Counted from the stretch's first letter, positions 1-34,238 are shown. The stretch is DNA of 64,000 nucleotides from Euleptes europaea (GCF_029931775.1 NC_079323.1:1337001-1401000), one strand, 5' to 3'. A program made the numbers and translations. Notes: generated from the letters alone by a model not told the origin.

Positions 1-593
1 TCACCATTATAGGGTGCGGCTCGGTCCCTTAGAAATTAATGGCGTGTTAATAATTTCTTTAATTAAAAAATTGACGAAGAGGCCTGCGCGATGCATGCTG
101 GGACGGGTAGTTTCCCTCTCCTGCCACGCGCCACCTTTCAGAATGGATCTGCTTCAGGGAGGGAAGGGATGCGTCCGGAGAAGGAACACGGACAGGGAAA
201 GTCTCTAAATTCCTAACTTATCTAGGACAAGAAAAACCCAGCAACATTCCTACGAATTCCATTTCAGGAGCTTCAGACGATAAAACATATCGCTCAACAC
301 TTGTTTTGGTCGGGTCCCACGGCTGCTGTCTCGTTCGCGAGGATTTTGCGTCTGAAGAGAGAGAGGAGATTTGTCAGACTCTCCCTCGCACTGCCTGACA
401 GGCTTCGCTTTTCCCACTCGGAGAGCAAGGCCCCGCCCCTCCTCCTTTCCGATTGGCCTACGGGACGCGCACCCCTCCGCCGATTGGAGGGGCGAGAGGC
501 GGGCCTGGTCAGCCATTGGCCGGCCGTAGCGGAAGCGAGCTGGCTACCTGGCCGGCGCTCGGAAGGAGGCGGGGCCGGCGGCGCGGGGGCAAG
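1..593 (+). promoter_or_regulatory. RNF121: RNF121 promoter and 5' UTR, TATA-less and CCAAT-rich
   Basis: GC-rich, CpG-rich DNA directly upstream of the RNF121 start codon. Three inverted CCAAT boxes (ATTGG) lie at 452-456, 483-487 and 515-519, and a GC box (CCCCGCCCC) lies near 430. There is no TATA box near the gene. At 93-111 the sequence GCATGCTGGGACGGGTAGT reads, on the other strand, ACTAC-N4-CCCAGCATGC, the layout of the ZNF143/THAP11 (Staf) promoter motif. The transcription start is not visible but probably lies between 500 and 590. The spacing of the motifs would also suit a bidirectional promoter serving a gene to the left of the window; that is inference. Confidence 0.7.
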
Positions 594-22982
<22,389 letters not shown>

Positions 22983-24283
22983 CCCCCACCCCACCCCCGG
23001 CTTCCTCCCGCCTCTGCCAGCGTGGGCCTGGGGAGGTGCGTGGCTCGAGACATTGTGGACACCCAAAGGAGGCGTGCTTTTTAAACTGCCGACCTCAGGA
23101 TCACGGCCTCTTGTCGGAAGCCGCTCTGCACACAGAGACAGAAAAGGACCTGTGGCGCCAGCCAGGGGGAGAGCCACCAGGCCAGCTTCGAACTGCCTGT
23201 GGGTCGGGAGGGAGGAGCATCCTTTTTTAAAAAACAAAACAAAACAAAAAAAATAATTATTTTAATGAGCATATTTAAGATCTTTTTATCGCTGATTTCT
23301 AAGGAGCTAGACTTGTTTGGGTTCCTCTTTGCTCCCACGCTGCTCTTCCTTAGTTACCTGGTTGCTCTAGAATGAGGAAATAGGCAAAGAGAATTTGTGA
23401 GAGGCACCCTCACCCCGGTACTGCCTGGCCCTGCTGTCCTCGGTGGGGAAGCAGACACTCCTTACTAGGTGTCGGTCAGAGGTGTCCCCCCCCCACCAGT
23501 TCAGCCCTTCCCAGGAGCGAGAGAGGGGCAGGGGCAGGCGTGGCTGCCAGCAGGTGGGGTCCAGTTCTGGCTCTTCCCCCCCCCAATCATTATTTGGGTA
23601 GTCCCGGTCCTTGGTGAGGATGCTGCTGGGAAGGGCACGGTGATTGCTCGGTGGGTGGAAGGAGAAGGCCCGCGTTGGGATGGTTCCTTGCCCTGACCTG
23701 GAATCGTGTCTGCCTACCTTTTTCTTGCCCTTCCCGAGGCGCTAGGTGGAGGAAAACGACCCACCGGCCACCACCCCGTCGGCCAGCCATGGACTTTCAG
23801 CCAGTACGTGTTCTGAAAAGGAACCTTCTTTTGCACTATTCTTCCTGTGTAACCCCCCTCCCCTTCGCCGTTATCTTTTTGCACAACTGGGCAGTTTTCT
23901 CCGCAAGGAGGGTGTGTCGGGCCCCGGTTCAACGTGGGCTGCATTGTGCTGATGCAGACCACGTTGGGGAAACAGCGGGGGGGGGGGGAGGGTTTGCAAA
24001 GCTCCTCAACCCCTTTCCAAAAATGGTTGCATTGAAATATTGGAATCCCGGGGCGAGAGAGAAGCCGGTCGCTCGTGTGTTTTTTCCGTTGTGCTCCGCT
24101 TGCAAACCGACTGCCTGGGGAGTTGGCGCTGCTGGCCGAAGCAGCCTGCGTCACCTCTCCTGACCGCCGGTGGGGTGTCTTTATATTCGCACATATTCGT
24201 GGGATCTTGTTTGTGTAACCAGCTGCTGTGGGCAGTTGAAAAGGGAAGCGAACTTTGTGCCGAAGGGCCGGTCTCTTGGCCGC

Positions 24284-24530
24284 TGCCGTTTGTACACTTT
24301 AATCCAAGAAGCCCCATAGAAACGGGTGAGCCCATCTGTGCAAGAGAGCTGCAGCGTGGCTGTGACAGAAGGGTGCTGGAAGCCTTGAACCAGGGCAGAA
24401 GTCATGCCTCCAGAGTCCTGACTTCCGCTAGGGTGTGCCCACCCGCCTTCTGACTGGTAACCTTTGGGAGTGAGCTGGGGAACTCATGTGATCTAGCCAG
24501 GTTTCATTCTGAGCTTGCTTTCCCCAAGGT
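24284..24530 (+). repeat. 240-bp duplicated block, copy 2 (in the 3' UTR)
   Basis: The partner of 22492-22733; by eye about 85-90% identical over the whole length with small indels. Confidence 0.85.
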
Positions 24531-25652
24531 CACAGTGAGTCGCCCGGGGCTCCACGCCCTACAGAGCTCAGCTGATTCGAGAGTCATCCCTGGAAACGGA
24601 AATTCCCGATAGCAGCATTGCCTCATGACGCTGCCTCCTGCCACCGGCTGCCCAGTTCCAGTGGACTTTGGGGCGATTTCCGAGCTCCAGGGAAACGAGA
24701 GAAATTGGGGTTAGATGTCATTGGCGAAGGCCAGCAGCGTGTTTGAGCAGCCTGTCGAGGACAAATGAGCGGATTCTCTATCCTTTTCCTGTCTCGAGTC
24801 CCCCCAAACCTGAGGTGCTGTGCCCAGCTACCGTTGAGGAGTGCTCTGTCTTTGGGGCTGCCCTCTTTCTTTGGCCCTAAGTGGAGCTGTTCCGTGAGCA
24901 GACCTTGTTTTGAATTCTCCAAAATCTAGGGTTGGGTTACCCAGATCTGCTAATGGGGCGTCTTTACTCCAATAGGTGCAAGGCATCTTCCAGTAGCACA
25001 GGGGACTCGCCCCTTGCAGCAGCGGAAGGCTCCTCGCGCCAGAGGAGAAGGCTGCCGTGGTTGGAACAGATCCGCAGGATCCAACCCCGAGCGAGCAAGC
25101 TGTCTGAGAGACAATCCCAAGAGACGCTTTGGGGCCCCGAGCATTTGTGACATGAGCATGGCCTTTCTTTGGCAGATCACGGCCTGCAGGGGGTTGGGCA
25201 CCTTTCTCCCCTAGCTCTGCAGAGAGCAATGTGTCTATCTGACTGTTTTTGTTTGGGAGGGGGTATGGGAAGGGTCTTATTTGCTGGTGGCTGGTGGCGC
25301 CTAACATCTGGTGTCGGCCAGCGCAAGAAAAGGCCCAAATATGTGCTAGATTCCTCAGGGCAGGGGAGAAGCGTGATAGCCGAGACAGTGCCGTGTTGGG
25401 GGCAGTTGCTGAACGCAGAGCAGGTCGAGGGGGAGGTGAGCAGGCCCCCGTGTCCCCACTTCAGTCCTCACATGGCCCCTCCCCCCGTTGGGTTGCACAC
25501 AATGAAAGGGTCCATGTGGGCGTTATCTGAGCAAATGCATTATTTAATTCACAGACGGTCGCATGGAAGCTCTCTTCTGCAGGCCGATGTTTCAGAAGGC
25601 AGCACAGTTTGGGGTTTGTTTGTTTTTTTCTTTCCACCTTATAAAGACGTGT

Positions 25653-25658
25653 AATAAA
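25653..25658 (+). terminator. RNF121: Polyadenylation signal AATAAA (candidate 1 for RNF121)
   Basis: AATAAA in GTGTAATAAATTCAGCC, with a T-rich stretch downstream (CCGTTTGCTCTTTC). Confidence 0.5.
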
Positions 25659-26612
25659 TTCAGCCGAACCGTTTGCTCTTTCATTTCTGAAAGCCTCCTG
25701 GGCACGAGGGAAGCATCTTGATCCGTTCTGAGATATGTTTTCCAAAGAAAATCCAGTAATCGTTAATGGAGGGCATAACAAATGTACTGCTTTCTGAATG
25801 CCTCTCCAAACTTCATGTCTTTTTCACTGGAGAAGCCCTACAAATTCACAATTGGAGCTTTTGTGATTGACGGTGTCTGAACAGAAGGGAAACGCTGAAC
25901 GGCTTGATGTATAGCAGGCCTCGGCCAAAGAATGCATTCGACTCTTCTGGCAGAGCTGCAGATTTCTTGCCGTCCTAAGGCAGAATCAAGTAGGGCTCTT
26001 TGCTTCCTGAGCTCTGCCAAAGAACCCAGGATCCACACGCCAGGCCCTGGGCTCACCTCCTCAGTCTCCGTGGCACTGAGCCAGGAAAGAGTCCCAGCCT
26101 GGTTCTCAGCATCAAATTCCTCACCCTGGGCCCTTTGCACTAACACAGCAGTTGAGTGGCGGCTGCTCTCTGTGCATGCTCTGTGGATTTTGGAGTACTG
26201 TGTAGCTGTTTTGCACCCGTGACAGCTCACTTTATACTGGGCACAGTACGAGTGCAAACTCCCTGGGTGACCTCTTCTGCCTCTGCCAGCGTAGCACAGA
26301 AATGTAGTCTAAAACAAAGCCAGTTGGAGTTCCGCTCCTGTCCAGCCGGAAGTGGTCATTGTTTCTGGAGAAAGACCCCTTGCTTTCGTGCCAAAAACAC
26401 CCCCCAACGTTCAGCTGGCACGGTTCTGGAGTTCAGTTGGGCTCTAAATAATAGTAGTGTCTGGATTGTCTAGCAAGGGTCTGTGTTCAAACTGTTTGGT
26501 TTGCGCAAGATGGAATGTAACTGTTCCAGAAGTGGGCGGATGGCATTAATCCCCCCCCCTTTTCGGTACTTTGGTTTTAAATATATTTTTGGAGTTCCTT
26601 GCAAAAAAAATG

Positions 26613-26618
26613 AATAAA
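26613..26618 (+). terminator. RNF121: Polyadenylation signal AATAAA (candidate 2 for RNF121)
   Basis: AATAAA in ATGAATAAAGTAAAC, followed by a GT-rich stretch (TTATTTGGGGTGGCGTGT) typical of a downstream element. Confidence 0.5.
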
Positions 26619-26784
26619 GTAAACAATTCTGAGAGTTATTTGGGGTGGCGTGTAAGCCTGGAGCGTGGTGATTATTTCCTGAAAAATATTGACCTATTGC
26701 TTCATTTTGACTGAGTAAGTTGTGAAAATATTGTGGTGTCTGGAGTGGAAATTCCCAAGGGAAGTCTTCGGCAACCACCACCAC

Positions 26785-27020
26785 CTTTGTTTCAGAGGGT
26801 GGTCATGTTGGTCTTCACTAGAACAGCTTGATTTGAATCCAGGAGCACCTTAGAAACGGACAAGGTTTTTTTTTGGGGGGGGGATGAGCTTTTGAGAGTC
26901 AAAGGCCCTTTATCAGACTCATTTCTGACGAAGGGAGCTTTGACTCTCGAAAGTTCATACACCGGAAATCTTGTTGGTCTGTAAGGTCCTCCTGGACTTG
27001 AATCTAGCTGCCACTTTTGT
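26785..27020. repeat. Palindromic interspersed repeat, long copy
   Basis: Two arms facing each other: GAGCTTTTGAGAGTCAAAGG and GCTTTGACTCTCGAAAGTTC, flanked by GATTTGAATCCAGGAGCACC and CCTCCTGGACTTGAATC. This is the longest copy in the window and shows the dyad best. Confidence 0.6.
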
Positions 27021-27490
27021 GTAGCTATGTAGCACTCTCCCTATGACACAGTGCTTTCCAAGCCTCAAAAGGGGAAGGCCCCTGCCTCCCAGGAGCATAC
27101 AGTTGAACTTTTGATGACGGAATCAGGACGGAGGGATCAAGAAAGTAATCTCTAGCACAGAGCGACAATTGGAAACGTTCCTCGCCATCCACCCTGCAGT
27201 CCTCCAAGGGTGAAGAAGTTGCCTCACAATGCTACCACTACATTTTGAATACCATGTTTTGTGCATGCGTTTCTCATGGTTTCAGCCCAGCCTATTACAA
27301 AGAGTTGTAATCCTGTTTTCCAAAGCACCAGCAGTTGTTGTCAAATACTCCTAGTCCAAGGGAGTACTTATGGGATGGGTCAGCAAACACAAAATTACAA
27401 AAACCCTGGCTGTGAGTCCTCACACCTCAGTAATAGTAGCTGCCACCAGCCCCTCTAACCCAAACAGAAGCTAAGGGACAGGCTTCATTG
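27021..27490. other. Intergenic DNA without recognised features
   Basis: No exon or repeat supported. Confidence 0.45.
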
Positions 27491-27496
27491 ATAAGG

Positions 27497-27885
27497 ACAT
27501 AAGAAAAGCCCTGCTGGATCAGACCCAGGCCCATCAAGTCCAGCAGTCAGTTCACACAGTGGCCAACCAGGTGCCTCTAGGAAGCCCCCAAACAAGACGA
27601 CCGCAGCAGCATTCTCCTGCCTGTGTTCTCCAGCACCTGATATAACATGCATGCTACTCTGATCCTGGAGAGAACAGGTGTGCATCATGACCGGTATTCA
27701 TTTAGCCATGGTTAGCCCTCTCCATTAACATGTCCACTCTCCTTTTAAAGCCTTCCAAGCTGGCTGCCATCATCACATCCTGGGGCAGGCAGGTCCAATT
27801 GATAGGGCCCATCATGTCCAGCAGTCTGTTCACACAATGGCCAACCAGGTGCCTCTAGGAAGCCCACAAGCAAGATGACTTCCAA
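27497..27885 (-). repeat. CR1-type LINE tails, two antisense pieces
   Basis: About 27497-27790 (ACATAAGAAAAGCCCTGCTGG to CATCCTGGGGCAGGC) and a partial second copy of its beginning at 27795-27885. Confidence 0.78.
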
Positions 27886-28985
27886 CCTTTCTTCCAAGAC
27901 TTCCAACCTTCCTGAGATTAAAGTCCGAAAGTCGACCAGTAAGGTGGTCCACTTGCAGCATGAGTTTCACAAGTAGTTAACCTGGTCATTGTAGCACCAG
28001 GGCAAGGTACTGGAATTAGATGGAAGCCACCTGAAGTCAAAAACAGTACAAGGTAAAATTAAAGTGATTTATTTAACATTGCACGAGAACATCAACGGAC
28101 AATGAGCAAGTGAAGCATTTAAAATAACAAAGCTAAAGCAAGAGAACTGACTACGCAGTAAAACATTGGTTCAAAACAACAAGCTGTTACCCATCCAGAA
28201 ATCCACCCTGTCCAGAGTCAGGGGCCAACAGCATGCCTGATCCCCATAGCAAGCAAAAAACGCAAGGTCCAAGAAGTTGGATCATAGCACCATGATTTGA
28301 AACTAGAAACCAAGCTAGGTTGGAAATACTTCAACTTCTATGGCCCAAAGATGCTGAGTTGACCTGAGCTCTTGACCAATCAGATCTTTGGCTGATATCT
28401 CAATTAATTGCATCAGCTTGTTGGCCAAGTGACCAAAAGGGAGAGAAAAGAGGGGTGTCTTATTAGTAGCTAAAACCTTTAATTTCTCTCCCTTGTGACA
28501 CACCGTTATTTCTCTGCGACTTAAATGGGATGTGGCGCTGAACCTTTTTTTTTTTTTTTGAACCACCGAGAGGCTCATCTACCTTTCTCAAAAGATGCCA
28601 GGATCCTCAGGTTTTTCTCCGTGCCTCTGCAACAGCAGCCTGACCCCAACTTCCTGCTCCAATCACATGCCAAGGTCAGTAAAACTAAGAAATATGTCCT
28701 TAAACCATTCAGCATCACCCCCTTGAATCCTCAGCAGCACTTGCTTTTCCAAATCCAGCCAAGCCCCTCTTAGCTTATGTGCCCTCCTCTTGTACAAGCT
28801 GAGATTTAAACCAGCAGAACAGCCCCGCTGACTGGCAAGCCCTGTTCTGTCTTGCTTTCTGAGGTGTCTGGGCACCAGTGGCCCTCCAAAGTCTCCTCCT
28901 GGCCTGTGCCACCCACCTGGCTCTCCCTATCCTCTCCGGGATCAGGATCATGCCCATTATCTTGGGTGCTGTGGACGGATGGTGC
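27886..28985. other. Unresolved block, possibly an old element
   Basis: AT-rich, with TTAAAGTGATTTATTTAACATTG near 28060 and a long T run at 28544-28559. It lies between CR1-type tails of opposite direction. No coding sequence or terminal repeats could be shown. Confidence 0.35.
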
Positions 28986-28989
28986 TGCT

Positions 28990-29127
28990 GCAGGATGGTG
29001 CTGCTGCAGTCGTCTTGTTTGGGGGCTTCCTAGAGGCACCTGGTTGGCCACTGTGTGAGCAGACTGCTGGACTTGATGGGCCTGGGTCTGATCCAGCAGG
29101 ACTTTTCTTATGTTCTTATGTAACAGT
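28990..29127 (+). repeat. CR1-type LINE tail, sense
   Basis: CTTCCTAGAGGCACCTGGTTGG, GGTCTGATCCAGCAGG and the tail CTTATGTTCTTATGT. Confidence 0.8.
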
Positions 29128-29794
29128 TGGAGGGGCTTTTCTCACCCTCTTTCAGTCCAACTGCTCCCACCATCTGGTCTTTTAAAATCACTACCCACTG
29201 AGAGGGCCAGGGCCCCCAGTTTTCCTTCCCTGCATTGCTGTTCGAAGGACTTGCCTCATGAGGGTGCGTCTCCCGCTACCCAGTGGCTGGTTACCACGGG
29301 GACAGCTGTCTGCACTCTTGTGCCACTGGGGAAGTAGCAACTTGCCAACTGACTGTCCCTTCTCCTGGCACTTGTTTTAAAATGGCATGTCCCAAACAGT
29401 GGAGGGCTATGTGGTACAAAACAGCATTAAAAGTTATAACAGCATTAAAAGTTATAAAACACTGGTTAAAAAGAAAATGCCCACACATACTCTCAGCACA
29501 GCAACAGTCTGAGCAAGGATCCAAAAGTGTGAACACTCAGTTCCTCCGTCCCTCCTTCTGTGCATGCCCTACCTGATGTTAATCTAAAACTGGCTCTTGT
29601 CAAAGTTACAGTGGGCCTAAAGGGTGCTCATTACCTTGGAGTCTCTGTTCATGCCTGCAGTTCTCCACATGGCAATGGCGGCATCCAGCCAGAGCTCAGG
29701 TAGAAGATGGATGGAATCAACACCACAGAGCACCTCCCCTCCATGCCAAGGACTTTTATTATTTCTCTTTGCCCACCCCTTTGGTGGGTGGGAG
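29128..29794. other. Intergenic DNA without recognised features
   Basis: A short direct repeat (AGCATTAAAAGTTATAA twice, near 29423) and otherwise nothing supported. Confidence 0.45.
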
Positions 29795-30097
29795 TCATAA
29801 GAACATGAGAACAGCCCTGCTGGATCAGACCAGTGAGGGTCCATCTAGCCCAGGATCCTCACACAGTGGCCAACAAGGGCATAGAGGCTGAGGCTTTCCC
29901 CTTATGCTGTCTCCTGGCATTCAGAGGTTGACTGCCTCTGAACATGGAGGTTCCCTTTAGCTACCATGGCTAGTAGCCCCTGATAGACCTCTCCTCCATG
30001 AATCTGTTTATGCCTGTGGCCATCACTACATCCTCTGGCAGAGAATTCCACATTTTAATCACATGCTGTGTAAAGAAGTGTTGCCTTTCGTACATCC
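29795..30097 (-). repeat. CR1-type LINE tail, host of the L1 insertion
   Basis: ATAAGAACATGAGAACAGCCC start, GGTCCATCTAGCCCAGGATCC, to GTGTAAAGAAGTGTTGCC. The repeat is cut by the L1 and seems to resume after 36000. Confidence 0.75.
30083..30097. repeat. Target-site duplication of the L1 (left)
   Basis: GCCTTTCGTACATCC, repeated exactly at 35986-36000. Confidence 0.92.
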
Positions 30098-30389
30098 TTT
30101 TTTTTTTTTTTAAATTTTTTTATTATTTTCATAATAAACACACACAAAAAAAAGAAAGAAAAAAAGAATAAAAATAAAAATTACATGTACATAAAAAGAA
30201 AAACAAAAGTTACATAATCAGGACACAATTTATCCATTATTACAATATTCAAATCATTATATAAAACATGTGCCCCGGATACAAAACCCCTCCACCCACC
30301 AGTGCCCTCCACCATTGGACTTCCGATGAAGTGTTATGGCATATAAAAAGAAAAAGCTATTATTATATCATATTAAAAATCATCTTATA

Positions 30390-33300
30390 CTATAGTTCGT
30401 TAACTATACTTTTAAAATCCGTTTTTGCCACTTTATCCCAATATGCGGTGGCCTTTGCCCACGTAGATTTAAATTCCTCCATATCTTTATCATATAGAAA
30501 TGCTGTAATTTTGGCCATCCGCATATACATCCATAGTTTTTCTCGCCACTCTTTAATTGAAGGTTTATTTGACTGCTTCCATTTTTTAGCAATTATAATT
30601 CTTGCTGCAGCAAAACTGTATTGGCATATGACTCTGTCACCTTTATCCAAATCTTTTTTTGGTATTCCCAATAGACAAAAGGCGGGGTCTTTCTTAATTT
30701 TTAATTTAATCAGATCATTCGTTTCATTCAAAACTAATCTCCAAAACCTCCTTATTTTTTTGCAAAACCACCAAACATGCATAGATGTACCTATTTCTGT
30801 ACCACATTTCCAACATATATTTTCCTCGTCTTTCTTCATTTTACTTAATAATACTGGAGTTATATGCCATCTATAAAACATTTTATACAAATTCTCTCTT
30901 ATTTCATTTGAAATTGTAAACTTAAATTCTTTTTTCCACAACTTTTCCCAAATTTCCAAGTCTATATTATAACCTAAATCTCTCATCCATTTCAGCATCA
31001 CTAACTTAATCCTTTCTTGTTCTAAATTTGTCTCTATAAGTAATTTATAAACCCTACCTATCAATCCTTTATTACCCTTAGATAGTATAACCTCAAATTT
31101 TGATTTGGTTTGATTAAAACCTAACCTATTATCTTTATTAAAAACATCTCTTAATTTATAATACATAAACCAATCTTTAATCAAAATTTCTTCTTTTGAT
31201 TTCAGTTCCCATATACCATCTTTATATTCTGTTATTTCTCTATAATTATCACAGTCCAAATTTAAATGTGCACCTCTTCTCATAAATGCTTCTATAGGGT
31301 TAATCCAACCAGGTGTTTTACTTTCAAAAACTTCTTTATATTTATTCCAGATTTGCAATAAATTTTTCCTAATAATATGAGAATTAAATTCTTTATTTAC
31401 TTTCTCTTTATCATACCACAAGTAAGCATGCCACCCAAATCTCAGTTTAAAACCTTCTAATTCTAATAATTTCGGGTTCTCTAAGAGAATCCAGTTTCTA
31501 ATCCAGGTGAAACATGCTGCTTGATAATACAATTTCAAATCTGGTAATCCAAATCCACCCGTATCTTTTTGCTCAATTAAATTATTGTATGCAATTCTAT
31601 GTCTTTCTTTACTCCAGAGAAAACTCATAATATCTTTTTTCCAAACATCAAATATCTGTACACCCTTAATTATTGGGAGATTTTGAAACAAGAAGAGCAT
31701 TTTAGGTAATAGCATCATTTTTACTACTGAAATTCTTCCCCATAACGATAATGGCAATTTTTCCCAACTTACCAAATCCTTTTTTATCTGTTGCCATTGG
31801 TTCACATAATTATCTTGAAATAAGTTAAGGTTGTTATTTGATAACCAAATACCTAAATATTTAACTTTGTTTTCGATATTGAACCCCGTCTTTTTTACTA
31901 ATATTTGTTGTTGTGGGAGAGTCATATTCTTAGTTATAATCTTAGTTTTAATTTTGTTAACTTTAAACCCTGAAAGCTTTCCATAAACCTCCAAAATTTT
32001 ATTCCATCTGTCAATTTGTTCAATCGGATCAGTCAAAAAACATACTACATCGTCCGCATATGCTTTAAACATGTAATGATTTCTACCTATTCGTACACCG
32101 TCTACATCACTATTTCTAAAATTATACAATAGTAATTCTAATACTAAAATAAACAGTAAAGGGGAAAGAGGACATCCCTGTCTCGTTCCCCTTTGAATTT
32201 CAATTTTGGGTGATAATGACCCATTTATAATCAGATTAGCAGATTGTTGTGTATATATACCTTTTATAGCTGTTTTAAAATTCTCACCAAAATCCATAGA
32301 ATCTAATACCTTAAACATAAACTGCCAATCAACATTATCAAAGGCTTTTTCAGCGTCCAAAAATATCAAAGCTAATGGTGTTGTATCTTGCTCTGCATAT
32401 TCTAAAAGATCAATTACTACCCTCACATTCTGACTCATCAACCTTCCTGGTAAAAAACCAGCTTGATCCTCATGTATTACTTGATTTAATACTCTTTTTA
32501 ATCTTGAAGCTAAGACTGTTACAAATAGTTTATAATCAGTATTTAATAATGATATTGGTCTAAAATTTTTAACTTCCAATGTATCTGAATTTGCCTTCGG
32601 TATTAATACTATATTTGCCTGTTTCCAAGTTTGAGGGATAATCCCTTCTGTCAATCCTAAATTCATTACTTCCAACAGATAAGGGGTTAACTGGTCTTTA
32701 AAAATTTTATAATAGGATGCATTAAATCCGTCTGGCCCGGGAGATTTGTTTAATTTACTTTTCTTTATTGCCTCTTCCAACTCTTCTTTAGTTATTGGCA
32801 AATCCAGAAAATCTTTATTTTCTTGTGTTATTTTCCCCCAGTCTCCTTTAGTAAAATACATCTCCATTTCTACCTCTGAAGGTATCTTTTTGCTATATAA
32901 ATTTGTATAAAATTCTACAAATGTTTCAAGTATCTCCTCTTTTATTCTTGTGACTTTACCCTTCCTTTTAATTTGAGTTATTGGTATTTTTTTCTCCTTC
33001 TGCTTAAGTTGCCATGCTAACATTTTTCCCGGTTTATTTGCATGTTCAAAAAATCTTTGTTTATTAAACATAAGTTTTCTTTCAATTTCTTCTGCAATTA
33101 AAAACTCATATTGCTGTTGCAAATTTCTAATCTTCACCTGTTGTTCGTATCTACTTGCTTTATCATGCAACCTACTTAAATATCTTTCTCCTTGTTTTAT
33201 TTCATCTAAAATATGTTTTCTCTTATTCTCTCTTTCCCTAAACCATCTTGTATTTTGTTGAATTAATAATCCTCTAATTACTGCCTTACCGGCATCCCAA

Positions 33301-34157
33301 ACTATATCTTGGCGAGTGCCCTTATCTATATTTTCTTTAAAATAATTCTGTATTTCTGTCTTCAATTTAGCAACTATTTTAGAATTTTTTAAAAGTAAAT
33401 CATTAATTCTCCAGGGTTTATACCCTCTATTTCCCACTTGAATTTTAACTGAGACAGCATTGTGATCAGACAGAACTCTGGGTAAAATTTCTGGGTTTTC
33501 TGATTTCTCTGTTAGGCCTTGCGAAAGCCACAACATGTCTATTCTGGAACATGTTAGGTGTCTTTGTGAAAAGAAAGTATAACCTTTTTTATTTCCATGT
33601 GCCAATCTCCAAACATCAAACATGTTCCATTGATCAATAAGAGTGCCAAAAACCCCTGGTAATTTTCCTTCATTAAGCGCTTTTTTCTTTTTCCCAGATC
33701 TATCTACCTTAGGTAATATAACACCATTAAAATCCCCCATCCAAGTCATCTTTTCTGTGGCATATTCAGCTAATAAAATTGCTAATTTATCATAAAACAT
33801 TTTTTGATTTATATTAGGAGCATATATTCCCACAAGCAATATCTTCTGAAATCCAGATGTTATTTCAATCAACAAAACTCTTCCCTCCATATCTTGATAA
33901 ACAACTCTTGGTTCCAATGAGACAGGTATATACATAGCTATTCCATTAGTCTTTTTAACCCTATTACAAGCCGTGAAGAGTGTACCCAATCTTACATGTT
34001 CCAGTCTGAATATATCCTTTGGGAGTATATGCGTTTCCTGTAAACAAATAATGTTAGCATTACTTTTGAGTAGATGGTGAAATATTTTTCTTCTTTTATT
34101 AGGAGAATTCAATCCGTTAATATTCCAAGATAGGACCTGTAACATATCAAAGATCAA
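30390..34157 (-). CDS. L1 ORF2: endonuclease and reverse transcriptase
   Basis: One open frame of 1255 residues. An AP-type endonuclease fills about residues 1-240: N14 in LSWNINGLNS, the glutamate of LQETH, GDFNG near 138 and SDHNAV near 233. The reverse transcriptase spans about 430-820, with SPGPDG, a FRPISLLN motif, RQGCPLSPLLF and the YADD active site near residue 700. The C-terminal CCHC-like knuckle (CWKCGTEIGTSMHVWWFC) lies near residue 1115, typical of L1. Function in the family: nicks target DNA and copies L1 RNA by target-primed reverse transcription. All the key motifs I looked for are present. Length is comparable to mammalian ORF2p (about 1275). Confidence 0.96.
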   Translation of the reverse strand: MIFDMLQVLSWNINGLNSPNKRRKIFHHLLKSNANIICLQETHILPKDIFRLEHVRLGTLFTACNRVKKTNGIAMYIPVSLEPRVVYQDMEGRVLLIEITSGFQKILLVGIYAPNINQKMFYDKLAILLAEYATEKMTWMGDFNGVILPKVDRSGKKKKALNEGKLPGVFGTLIDQWNMFDVWRLAHGNKKGYTFFSQRHLTCSRIDMLWLSQGLTEKSENPEILPRVLSDHNAVSVKIQVGNRGYKPWRINDLLLKNSKIVAKLKTEIQNYFKENIDKGTRQDIVWDAGKAVIRGLLIQQNTRWFRERENKRKHILDEIKQGERYLSRLHDKASRYEQQVKIRNLQQQYEFLIAEEIERKLMFNKQRFFEHANKPGKMLAWQLKQKEKKIPITQIKRKGKVTRIKEEILETFVEFYTNLYSKKIPSEVEMEMYFTKGDWGKITQENKDFLDLPITKEELEEAIKKSKLNKSPGPDGFNASYYKIFKDQLTPYLLEVMNLGLTEGIIPQTWKQANIVLIPKANSDTLEVKNFRPISLLNTDYKLFVTVLASRLKRVLNQVIHEDQAGFLPGRLMSQNVRVVIDLLEYAEQDTTPLALIFLDAEKAFDNVDWQFMFKVLDSMDFGENFKTAIKGIYTQQSANLIINGSLSPKIEIQRGTRQGCPLSPLLFILVLELLLYNFRNSDVDGVRIGRNHYMFKAYADDVVCFLTDPIEQIDRWNKILEVYGKLSGFKVNKIKTKIITKNMTLPQQQILVKKTGFNIENKVKYLGIWLSNNNLNLFQDNYVNQWQQIKKDLVSWEKLPLSLWGRISVVKMMLLPKMLFLFQNLPIIKGVQIFDVWKKDIMSFLWSKERHRIAYNNLIEQKDTGGFGLPDLKLYYQAACFTWIRNWILLENPKLLELEGFKLRFGWHAYLWYDKEKVNKEFNSHIIRKNLLQIWNKYKEVFESKTPGWINPIEAFMRRGAHLNLDCDNYREITEYKDGIWELKSKEEILIKDWFMYYKLRDVFNKDNRLGFNQTKSKFEVILSKGNKGLIGRVYKLLIETNLEQERIKLVMLKWMRDLGYNIDLEIWEKLWKKEFKFTISNEIRENLYKMFYRWHITPVLLSKMKKDEENICWKCGTEIGTSMHVWWFCKKIRRFWRLVLNETNDLIKLKIKKDPAFCLLGIPKKDLDKGDRVICQYSFAAARIIIAKKWKQSNKPSIKEWREKLWMYMRMAKITAFLYDKDMEEFKSTWAKATAYWDKVAKTDFKSIVNEL

Positions 34158-34238
34158 TTAGTTCCCATAATTTTCCGCATTCAACATAAACAACCATGTC
34201 AGTTAGTTATTGCCCCCCCTCCCCCCATTCTGCAGTCT

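Larger units (their letters stand above)
22983..26640 (+). other. RNF121: RNF121 3' UTR and downstream DNA
   Basis: No coding sequence follows the TAG. AATAAA polyadenylation signals occur at 25653-25658 and 26613-26618. Either could end the RNF121 mRNA, giving a 3' UTR of about 2.7 or 3.6 kb. An A-rich stretch (AAAACAAAACAAAACAAAAA) lies near 23229. Open frames here are not conserved-looking. Confidence 0.6.

Noticed and set aside
25169-25654. 161-residue open frame downstream of RNF121
   Set aside because: No recognised motif, and it lies in a probable 3' UTR containing AATAAA.
27886-28985. A solo LTR
   Set aside because: AT-rich with a polyadenylation-like spot, but no terminal inverted bases or flanking duplication could be shown.
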